This document shows positions 45,675 through 56,400 of a stretch of 64,000 nucleotides of DNA, piece by piece. The translations under genes and the position numbers were made by a program. Origin of the DNA: Cryptomeria japonica (taxonomy: Eukaryota > Streptophyta > Pinopsida > Cupressales > Cupressaceae); NCBI RefSeq assembly GCF_030272615.1, contig NC_081409.1:872689927-872753926 (forward strand), written 5' to 3'. Every line of letters begins with the position of its first letter. The stretch's first letter is position 1. Below the pieces are notes generated by a model. The model saw only the letters and a program-made list of their open reading frames with translations, made no database searches and was not told the DNA's origin.

Positions 45675-45739
45675 GGGGATGATGGTAGAGCGCTTGCTTA
45701 GCATGCGAGAGGTACGGGGATCGATACCCCGCATCTCCA
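45675..45739 (+). pseudogene. tRNA-Ala(AGC) pseudogene lacking part of the D arm
   Basis: The 7-bp acceptor stem GGGGATG pairs with CATCTCC. The anticodon arm CTTGC-TTAGCAT-GCGAG (anticodon AGC) and the T arm around GGGGATCGATACCCC are all present. The eight bases TAGCTCAG that normally follow the acceptor stem are missing, so it is 65 nt instead of 73 and the D stem cannot form. It is therefore unlikely to make functional tRNA, although internal promoter box B is intact. Confidence 0.85.
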
Positions 45740-45852
45740 ATAGTTGAAAGCTTGGTATTTCTATTTCGGTGCAATTACAATTATATCCTTCTAGCTTATA
45801 TTCTGCGCACATAAATATAAAAGAAATTTCGAACCCAAACTGTATCGCTTTT

Positions 45853-46590
45853 GTAAATTCCTTTTCATCTTCAACACTCGGACTAGTAAGGCTACAATTA
45901 GCTTGTAGTTCAATGTGCCCTCTTGCATGAGTCTCTTCTCTAGTAAGGCTACATTTGGTTTGTAGTTCAACGTGCCCTCTTACAGGAGTAATTTCTCTAG
46001 GCTATGAAGTCCGTGTATAATTTTTGAATTAAATTTATTGATTCGTATTTTATGAATAGTAGCTTATATGAATCTATTGTTTGATAGAAGATTGTAACGT
46101 TGAAATTTAAGATTTAAATTTGAGTTATTCAATATCTTCTTTACGAAATCGTATAGAAGGACTGCATTTTAATGCATATAGACTTGAGACTGTAAGGTTA
46201 AATTCAAGATTTAGAATTGGAAAATTATTCAATAGTTTCTTTAGGAGATCATGTAGATGGATTCCACTTTTGTAATGCATGCAGACTCGATGTAGGAAAA
46301 GTGGTGATCTCACATTGTTTTGTTTGCTTTGAATCTGCATAATCTTAGGCTTAGGGATCATATTGTCTATGATACCAAGGGTGGTAGAATCTTCACACTA
46401 AACAACAAATTATTCCAAAAAGTTTTACTCCTATGTATTGAAGCTAGAACCACGTTAATTGTGGAGAGATTGGGTTTAGAATATACCAGGGTTAGGCTTA
46501 GCTATAAAGAAAAATGCTTGCCCAATTACAAAGATAACAAATAGGGAGATACAATAGATCCAATTCCAAATTTCAAGATTGAGCCCTTAG
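45853..46590. repeat. Dispersed repeat R1 copy b
   Basis: Contains 'ttgtaaattccttttcatc' and 'caacactcggactagtaaggctac', a second degraded 'tagtaaggctac' unit, and the 'cccaattacaaagataacaaatagg' end. It includes a short open stretch (46320-46544) conserved in copy c, with IVYDTKGGRIFTL and KCLPNYKDNK; see findings. Confidence 0.65.
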
Positions 46591-47159
46591 CGAGGTAACC
46601 TTTTTGTAGTTTTTGGATGACATACCAATGCATGTGTTAAGTCCCATACATCCATCTTATGGAAAAAGTGTTTTCCTCTTTGTCTTTCATATTCAAAGCA
46701 TGCATACAAACACCTTTTGTGATTATGCAAGCTTTCTAACCAAGAAATTGCATGAAGGTTTGAAGAAGGTAAAGAAGTAGCAAAATGCAAAGTCTTTTAG
46801 GTGGTATTCATGTTTATGCCATATATATTTATATGCATTGGTAAGATAATGGGACAATAAGTTGGATGTACATATGACTTCTCCAAAAATTGTCTAGAAA
46901 AATGCTTAAGCTCGTGCAATTGTGAACTCCCCCCACTTAGATATTCACAAATTTGATGCTCATTATTGCAATTTTTAAGACTTCTTTATTACATCTATAT
47001 TGAAAAAAAAGGCTTTGATAGGCCAATGCTCATATAGAACTTCATGGATTTTTTTAAAGATGTCTAGATAATAAGTAAATGACAACATAAAGACACAATT
47101 GGAGATAACAATTTTACATGAAGATAAATATAATATAAATTCTGAATGGAAACAATACT
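46591..47159. other. Unassigned DNA between R1 copies
   Basis: No coding or RNA feature seen. Confidence 0.4.
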
Positions 47160-47901
47160 TCTTTTGTAAATTCCTTTTCATCTTCAACACTCGGACTAGT
47201 AAGGCTACACTTGGCTTGTATTTCAGAGTGCCCTCTTATAGGAGTCACTTCCCTAGGCTATGAAGTCCTTTAAAAGATCTACTAACTAGTTTGTTCGAAT
47301 ATTTAATTCAGAGGTTTTCTTTACAATATGTGAAGTGTACAATTTTTGAATTGAATTTATTTATTTGTATTTTATGAATAGTATTTTACATGAATCTATG
47401 GTTTGATAGAAGATTGTAAGGTTGAAATTTGAGATCCAAAAATGAAGAGTTATACAATACCTTCTTTAAGAAATCATATAGAAGGACACTGCTTTTTAAT
47501 GCATATAGACTTGAGATTGAAGGTTAAATTCAAGATTCACAATTGGGAAATTATTCAATACCTTCTTTAAGAAATCATGTAGAAGGATTCCACTTTGTAA
47601 TTCATGGAGACTTGATTTAGGAAAGGTGGTGATCTCAAATTATTTTGCTTGCTTTGAATCTGTCAAGTAGAAAGACACAAAAGTATAATCCTAGGGATCA
47701 TATTGTCTATGATGCCAAAGGTGGTAGAATCTTCACACTAGACAAATTATTCCAAAAAGTTTTCCTCCTATGTCTTGAAACTAAAACTACATTAATCATG
47801 AAAAGATTGGGTTTAAAATACAATAGTGTTAGTCTTAACTATAGTGAAAAATGCTTGCCCAATTACAAAGATAACAAATAGGGAGATACACTAGATCCAA
47901 T
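47160..47901. repeat. Dispersed repeat R1 copy c, interrupted by copia F
   Basis: Same block order as copy b. It stops at 'ctagatccaat', exactly where copia F's LTR begins; copies a and b continue with 'tccaaatttcaag'. F therefore inserted into R1. Confidence 0.68.
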
Positions 47902-49181
47902 TGTTAGCAACGATCAAGAAGGAAGTCTAAGAGAGGGGGGGGGGGGGTGTTGAATCAATTTTCACCAGATGAACAACAAACTAAACTTCCAAAACATTAA
48001 CTAATAAATTAAAGCAATAACAGATAAGTAAAATAACCAGCACAACACACAACACCAAGATTTTGACGTGGAAAACTCGGTTAAGGGAAAAACCACGGTG
48101 GGAACCTACCCACAATAAGATGATACTCTGTAGTAGTATATGAAAACAATACAATGGGAAATGCACATTCATTTAGGCACATTGCCTAGAGCTCATTGCT
48201 CAAAATATATATGCCCAGAAGGCTACAACCCCTAGGGAAGTCTCACTGACGTACAATATGATTCAGGCTACAATCTAGAAGGAATGAACTACAATAATAA
48301 CATCTACTAATGCCTAATGACAGTTCTAGTTAAGCACAGTTGTCTGCCCTGCAACACCAAATTTATCACAACACTTCACTGAATGATATATCCTTGTTCG
48401 CACATTTACCTCTCTCTGATAATGCAGACACAATATTGACACCTAACTTACATAAGCATCTCACCTATATATACAAATCATCAACCTTGATAACAAGGTC
48501 GGCTAAACCTTCAACCCTTAACTCATAATTACAAAAATTACATTACACGATACAAAGATCGACCACCAGACCAATATTATGATTTACATTACATATCATG
48601 GACCTAATTCAAATTCCCAAACAATTACATCTTCTGGAAATCCTGCCAAGATCAATTGCAATATGTTACATCACTAGAAATACTGCATAATACACAAATT
48701 ATCACCGGTTCAAAGAAATCACCAAAAACTCACTCAACGATCAATGTGGATCGCCAAAACAAATAGGACACAACTAGGAAACACCATCAAGCACATTAGA
48801 ATCATCCAGAATAGTTGCACCAACATCTCTTTTCAAATCTTCATTGGTCAATGTCTCAAAGCTCAAGAACACAACCAATCAGCAATTGTCACGAAGAAAG
48901 ATAACTTGCGGAGTGCCAAATCACAAACCATCTGAAATGAAGATACACAAGATCATCCCAAACAATAATCCAAAATCTCAGCACAAGATCTGATCACACT
49001 GGAATATATCGAAGGGAATACCAACAAAATCCGGTAAAACAAAGAACTGCAAACTGGATAAGAAAATCTTCCCAAACTCACTGGAAAAAACTCACAGGAA
49101 TATGTTGACATCAATGACAACAACATATACTAGTAGCAGTAATGAACAAACAAATCAAACAATCTCCCAAATAATCCAACA
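47902..49181 (-). repeat. 3' LTR of copia F
   Basis: About 1.28 kb, with plus-strand ends TGTTAGCAACG and AATCCAACA. It has a G run of about 16 near the left end. On the minus strand it is preceded by AAAGAGGGAGAT, the polypurine tract (49182-49193). Confidence 0.75.
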
Positions 49182-49509
49182 ATCTCCCTCTTTGGCATTG
49201 ATGACAACATATGGATGTGAAAAACAATCAATGCAAAGAAAGAAGATATCACCAACAAACTCCCCCTAAGACCAAGATAGATAAAGAAATTTTTCACATG
49301 ATCTCTCTCCCCCTTTGACAACAATTCCAAAGATCACCAAAATAGAAAATCAAACTCTCTCCCCCTAAAACACAGAACATGAATCTCTCTCCTACTAGGA
49401 TACACAACCAAATCAACAAACTACTCCAGTAGAGGAGCAATGCCATCTCATCAATCCAGATAAAAGAGTAAGGCTCTGAATTCCACCAAAATGATGCAAC
49501 TCAATGCAT

Positions 49510-50284
49510 CTAGTTCTCATCAAGAGGGGTGGAGACCCCTAACTTGTCTCTCAGATAGACAAATATATCTATAGGCAAAGGCTTAGTAAAAATATAAGCA
49601 ATTTGTTTCTTTTCAATCTGATCTAACTCTTCTTCCATGGCTCTAATCCAGTTATTATCTTTACAAGCTTCAACATCTTTAGGTTCAACTTTAGAAATTG
49701 AATATATCTCTTCTGCAGCTAACCTTGTTCTAGTCATCATACTTTTATTCTTATCACCAATAATCTGATTTTCAGAATGATTCAATCTTACATACCTCAG
49801 AGTCTTCTGATTGTTCTGATTCTTAGACTTGGGATCCTGAACATCCTCACCGGTAGCAGCAACAGTCTCTGTCTCTACTAGATCATTCTGCTTAGGCTCT
49901 TCATGTTGAATAGGAGCTAAAACAACATGTTGACCTTCATCATAGGCTCTGATCTCCTTTCCAAGGTTTTCATCCATCTTCACACTTGCACTCTCAACTA
50001 TCTTTCTCATTGTTATAGCACTGGTAGGCTTTGTTATTTGTAGAATATCCCAAGAAGATACCTTCATCACTTCTAGCATCAAACTTCCCAATATCCTCAT
50101 CTATCTTGATATAACATTTTCTACCAAAAACTTTAAAATATTTCATAGTAGGAACACGACCAAACCAAAGCTCATAAGGAGTCTTATTGGTATGACCTTT
50201 GATATGAACTCTATTGAATGTATAGATTATAGTGCTAAAATCTTCTCTCCAGTAGACCTTCGAAACATTTCCTTCAATTAACAT
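49510..50284 (-). pseudogene. Copia F integrase end fused to RNase H end
   Basis: The right part (49994-50284) is the integrase C-terminus: YTFNRVHIKGHTNKTPYELW and RSDEGIFLGYSTNNKAYQCY. The left part (49510-50100, other frame) holds the linker (QKTLRYVRLNHSENQIIGDK), the first RT block NNWIRAMEEELDQIEK, and directly after it KQIAYIFTKPL and YLRDKLGVSTP, the last block of RNase H. About 300 codons of RT and RNase H are missing, and the join keeps the frame. Confidence 0.82.
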
Positions 50285-50298
50285 GGTTCTTGTAGCAT

Positions 50299-50982
50299 CT
50301 AAAACAATATGGTTCTACCTTTCAACAATCCCATTCTGCTGTGGGGTCCTAGGAGAAGATAACTATCTTCTAATTCCATGCATCTCAAAGAAAGAATTGA
50401 ACTCACTAGAACAAAATTCCCCACCTCTATATCAGATCTCAGACACTTCAACTTCAATCCAAACTCAGTTTCAACTTTAGCTTTGAATATCTTGAATTTC
50501 TCAAATGCTTTTGATTTTTCCTTCAAAAAGACAACCCGCATCATTCTGGAATAATCATCATTTAGTAACATAAATTATCTATCACCCTACACACTTCTAA
50601 CATTTGTAGGTCCACACAGGTCAGTATGCACATGATCTAACAATCCATATGTTGTGTACCATTTACTTTTGAAAGAAATTCTTGTTTTCTTACCCAACTG
50701 ACATTCCTTACATACTAGATTAATAGATTTAACAATCTTAGGCAAATCCCTAACAACTTGAGTAGAAATGATCTTGATAAATGAATCGAAGTTCACATGA
50801 AACATCCTTCTATACCACAACCAACTCTCATCAAACTTATCAATCAAACAAATTTTCTCACTAGCATTCAAATGAAAAATGTTACCTTCAGTCTTAGTTC
50901 TAGATGCAATTTCTATATCGGATGCATTCAAGATCTTGCATTTACCATCTTTGAATTGTAGATCATAATCCTTATCAACCAT
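50299..50982 (-). pseudogene. Copia F integrase, N-terminal and core part
   Basis: WLWYRRMFHVNFDSF and LVCKECQLGKKTRISF form the pre-integrase zinc region; in the first, one expected His is kept while Leu-Gly is changed. HTDLCGPTNVRS and DDYSRMMRVVFLKEK are core blocks. A stop near 50581 and a frameshift near 50400-50340 break the frame. The catalytic Glu region is scrambled. Confidence 0.8.
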
Positions 50983-51297
50983 CTATCCAACACTCAAAAG
51001 ATTATGCTTTAAACCTTCAACATACAAGACATCATCAGTGTTATGCTTACCATCAAAAGAAATAGAACCTCTCCCATGGATTACACAGGCTTTGTCATCT
51101 CCAAATCTGACTATTCCACCATCATACCTTTCCATGCTTACAAATTTTCTTTTGTCACTGGTCATATGGTGTGAACAACTGCTGTCAATCACCCATTCAC
51201 TTTTTTCTTCTACCATAGAAGCCAAAGATTTCTCCTCAACATAATAGCTAGTGGAATCAATAGGCACAGGACTATCTTCTTTAATGGAAATAAACAC
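50983..51297 (-). pseudogene. Copia F protease
   Basis: The frame includes EWVIDSSCSHHMTSDKRKF. The catalytic DSG reads DSS, a loss of the conserved Gly. VRFGDDKACVIHGRG, VLYVEGLKHNLLSVG and then TAG (50983 side) follow. Otherwise it resembles the copia B protease. Confidence 0.8.
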
Positions 51298-51376
51298 AAC
51301 TTCATCTTCTTTTTATTCTTCATCTGTAACACCTTCATCTGCAACATAATAATAGTTCTTTTTGGTTCCTAAACTT

Positions 51377-52085
51377 TCAGTTAGACTTATAAGGCTTATC
51401 ACACTTCTCATGCTTCTCATATCTATCATTTCTATCAAACTTATCATGTATGTCATACTTAGCCATTCTCTTCGAACATCTAGAAGAAAAATGTCCTATC
51501 TTATTACAAGAAAAACATTTTAAGGGAAAATTTCCATCATACTTACCAACACCTTTAGGCAATCTCCGAGAAATCAATGATTCAAGCTCATCAAGTTCTC
51601 TCTCTTGCTCTGCTATCTCTCTCCTTTCTCTTTCAAATTTGGATATCCTGCACTCATCAGGATCATATTTCTGCTTATCGGACACAAATGTTGATGCTTT
51701 GAATGTTGTCTTAGACTTTCCATGCGATTCACCAAATTCGCTTAGCTCAAATGCATCAATTTTCCAACTAATACATCTCTTGTCACTATGGTTACACTCT
51801 AGATCTCATCGATAATGGCAACCTTATGTTTATTAGCAGGAGACAAAGATCTTAGCACCTTAGCAACAATCTCATCTTCTTCAATCTTTCCATCTACAGA
51901 TCTGATACCAAGGACAAGCACATTCACCTTAGCCATGTATGAATGTATGTTCTCATCATCTCCCATCTTCAATGTCTCATACTTCCCTTTCAAACTCTGC
52001 AACTTGATAACTTTCACTTGACTATCACCTTCATACAGGATCTCAAGCTTCACCCAAATCTCATGTGTGGTCTGAAGTTCCATAA
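51377..52085 (-). pseudogene. Copia F gag
   Basis: The first part (51799-52083) has HEIWVKLEILYEGDSQVK, LKGKYETLKMGDDENIHSY and VAKVLRSLSPANKHKV, the UBN2-type gag core. The second (51377-51685) has a Glu/Arg-rich coil and a complete CCHC zinc knuckle, CFSCNKIGHFSSRC, followed by Lys/Asp/Tyr repeats. The N-terminus is absent. Confidence 0.82.
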
Positions 52086-53093
52086 CATTTGGGTATGTGC
52101 AAGATCATGGTGTGCCAAAACAGGCCCTTAAGTGGCAATGAAATTTCAGAAAATCAGAGTTGTGCAACTTGACATGAAAATTTGAATAAGTTGTGAACAT
52201 TATTTTTAAAATATGTAAGAAGAGAATCTATAGAAAACTGAATTTAGTTTCTAAGCTATTAGTTGTTTTTTGGGAAAAAAAATCCTATTTGATGAAAATT
52301 TCAAATTTTAATGCAGTGGTACTAAAATTTCAGGAAAAAGATAAGAAATAGACGTATGTCTGACCACCCTAATCACAATAAAATCATAATATTTTTTTAT
52401 AATATTTATAACATAGTATTATACTCATTTCCGGATGTAACACATATTTTTTTATAATTTTTTATAAAGTAAATAATTATTTATGAATTTTTTACTACAA
52501 CTTTTCAGAAATTCAGAAACTCCTACTTTGGACCACCTTAACTTGGTCAAAACCTTATGAAATTTAATTTTTTTAAATTTTTCCCTATAATAGACAAAGC
52601 ATAGGATGTGATACATGTTTTGGATTAAAAAAATGTTATATCGTTTGAAAGTTATGGGTGTTTTTCAATTAGTTTATCAATCAAGACTATTGTTAAGAAT
52701 TCAATTAGAAAATAAATAATAATTTATTTATTAAAGTCGAAATAACACAAGCCTTATATTGTTGGAAATCTGAGAACATCCTTAAAAAACCCTTTTCGTT
52801 TTATCAATTTTGGCTAAAAAAAAGTTGTCAGCCACCAGTGTAAAGTCTGGAAAATCAAGGAATTCTGAAAAACACGTTTTTTCAGTTGACTTTCCAGGCT
52901 TGTCACTTCCAAGCCAAATCCCAAAGCATTCCAGAGCCAAAATTTAAAATTTGAAAATTGTACAACAAAAATCGGATATCCGATTTTGATAAGTAAATTC
53001 ACTAACTAAATTTGCACATAATTAATCTATTGTTTATTAATATATTAAAATATAATATTTTAATATATTAATTTATAAATAAATTAGTATGAT
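52086..53093. other. AT-rich DNA between copia F and the satellite
   Basis: No gene. A palindromic AATCGGATATCCGATTTT lies at about 52971-52988. The same core occurs on the far side of the satellite (59467-59493). Confidence 0.45.
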
Positions 53094-53420
<327 letters not shown>

Positions 53421-56400
53421 TTAAGACACCAAATTGTGTCATTAAGGGTCATACGGTGTCCTAAGGGGTCATAAGACACAATATGACCCCTTAGGATACC
53501 ATAGGACCCATAGTGACCCAATATGGTGTCATAAGGGGTCATATTGTGTCCTAAGGTGTCATATGATGTCTTAAAGGGGTCATGTGACACAATATGACCC
53601 ATTAGGACACCATATGACCCATAACAACATAATTTGGTGTCTTAAGGGGTCATATGGTGTCCTAAGGGGTCGTAGGACACAATATGACCCTTTAGGACAA
53701 CATAGGACCCATAATGACCCAATATGGTGTCTTAAGGGGTCATATGGTGTCCTAAGGGGTCGTAGGACACAATATGACCCCTTAGGACACTATAGGACCC
53801 ATAACGACCTAATATGGTGTCATAAGGGGTCGTATGTTGTCCTTAGGGGTTATATGGTGTCCCATGACCCCTTAGGACATAATATGACCCATAACGCCAC
53901 AATTTGGTGTCTGAAGGGGTCATATAGTGTCCTTATGACCCCTTAGGACACCATATGACCCCTAACGACACCATATGGTGTCATAAGGGGTCTTACGGTG
54001 TCGATAGGGGTCATATTGTGTTCTATGACCCCTTAGGACACCATATGACCCCTTAAGAAACCAAATTGTGTTTTTAGGGGTCATATGGTGTCCTAAGAGG
54101 TCGTAGGACACAATATGACCCCTTAGGACACCATATGACCCCTCAAGACACCAAATTGTGTCGTTAGGGGTCATATGATGTCCTAAGGGGTCGTATATTG
54201 TCCTTAGGGGTCATATTATGTCTTATGACCCCTTAGGACACCATATGCCCCCTAACGACACAATTTAGTGTCTTAAGGGGATCATATTGTATCCTAAGGG
54301 GTTGTAGGACACAATATGATCCCTATGGACACCATAGGACCCATAACGACCCAATATGGTGTCATAAGAGGTCGTATGTTGTCCTTAGGGGTCATATGAT
54401 GTCCTACGACCCCTTAGGACACCATATGACCCCTAAGGACACAATTTGGTGTCTTAAGGGATCATATGGTGTCCTAAGGGGTCGTAGGACACAATATGAC
54501 CCCTATGGACACCATAGGACCCATAGCGCCCCAATATGGTGTCATAAGGGGTTATATTGTGTCCTAAGGGGTAATATAATGTCTTAAAGGGGTCATATGA
54601 CATAATATGACCCATTAGGATACCATATGGCCCATAATGACATAATTTGGTGTCTTAAGGGGTCATATGCTGTCCTAAGGGGTCATAGGACATAATATGA
54701 CCCTTTAGGACAACATAGGACCCATAACGAGCCAATATGGTGTCTTAAGGGGTCATATGGTGTCCTAAGGGGTCGTAGGACACAATATGATCCCTTAGGA
54801 CACCATAGGACCCATAACAATCCAATATGGTGTCATAAGGGGTCATATGTTGTCCTTAGGGGTTATATGGTGTCCCGTGACCCTTTAGGACACAATATGA
54901 CACATAACAACATAATTTGGTGTCTTAAGGGGTCATATAGTGTCCTTGTGACCCCTTAGGACACCATATGACCCCTAATGATACCATATGGTGTCATAAG
55001 GGGTCCTATGGTGTCCATAGGGGTCATACTATGTTCTACGATCCCTTAGGACACCATATGACCCCTCAAGACATGAAATTGTGTCGTTAGGGGTCATATG
55101 GTGTCCTAAGAGGTCATAAGACACAATATGACCCCTTAGGACACCATATGACCCCTTAGGACACCATATGACCCCTTAAGACACCAAATTGTGTCGTTAG
55201 GAGTCATATGGTGTCCTAAGGGGTTGTACGACACAATATGACCCCTTACAACACCATAGGACCCATAATGACCCAATATGGTGTCGTAAGGGGTCGTATA
55301 TTGTCCTTAGGGGTCGTATTGTGTCTTACAACCCCTTAGGACACCATATGACCCCTAATGACACAATTTGGTGTCTTAAGGGGTCATATGGTGTCCTAAG
55401 GGGTCGTAGGACACAATATGACCCTTATGAACACCATAGGACCCATAACGACCCAATATGGTGTCATAAGAGGTTGTTTATTGTCCTTAGGGGTCATATG
55501 GTGTCCTACGATCCCGTAGGACACCATATGACCCCTAACAACACAATTTGGTGTCTTAAGGGATCATATGGTGTCCTAAGGAGTCGTAGGACACAATATG
55601 ACCCTTATAGACACCATAGGACCCATAACGACCCAATATGGTGTCATAAGATGTCGTATGTTGCCCTCAGGGGTCATATGGTGTCCCATGACCGCTTAGG
55701 ACACAATATAACCCATAACAACACAATTTGGTGTCGTAAGGGGCCATATGGTGTCCTAAGGGGCTCTAGGACACAAAATAACCCCTTACGACACTATATG
55801 ACCCCTAACGACACCATATGGTGTCATAAAGGGTCATATGTTGTCCTTAGGGGTCATATGGTGTCCCATGACCCCTTAGGACACCATATGACCCCTAATG
55901 ACACCATATGGTGTCATAAGGGGTCGTATGTTGTCCTTAGGGGTCATATGGTGTCCCATGACCCCTTAGGACACCATACGACCACTAACAAAACCATATG
56001 GTGTCATAAAGGGTTGTATGTTGTCCTTAGGGGTCATATGGTGTCCTATGACCCCTTAGGACACCATATGACCCATAATGACACATTTTGGTGTATTAAT
56101 GGGTCATATGGTGTCCTAAGGGGTCATAGGACACAATATGGCCCCTTAGGACATCATTTGACCCCTTAAGACACCAAATTGTGTCGTTAGGGGTCATATG
56201 GTGTCCTAAGGGGTCATAGGACACAATATGACCCCTTAGGATACCATAGGACCCATAACGAGCCAATATGGTGTGATAAGGGGTCGTATGTTGTCCTTAG
56301 GGGTGATATTGTGTCCTACGATCCCTTAGGACAACATATGAACCCTAACGACACAATTTGGTGTCTTAAGGGGTCATATGGTGTCCTAAGGGGTCGTAGG

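Larger units (their letters stand above)
47902..52085 (-). mobile_element. Element F: copia element, 5' truncated, RT and RNase H deleted
   Basis: The 3' LTR lies at 47902-49181. On the minus strand gag, zinc knuckle, protease and integrase follow in copia order from 52085 leftwards. Reverse transcriptase and RNase H are reduced to their two ends joined in frame. There is no 5' LTR or primer site; gag similarity ends at about 52085. The element is inactive. Confidence 0.83.
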
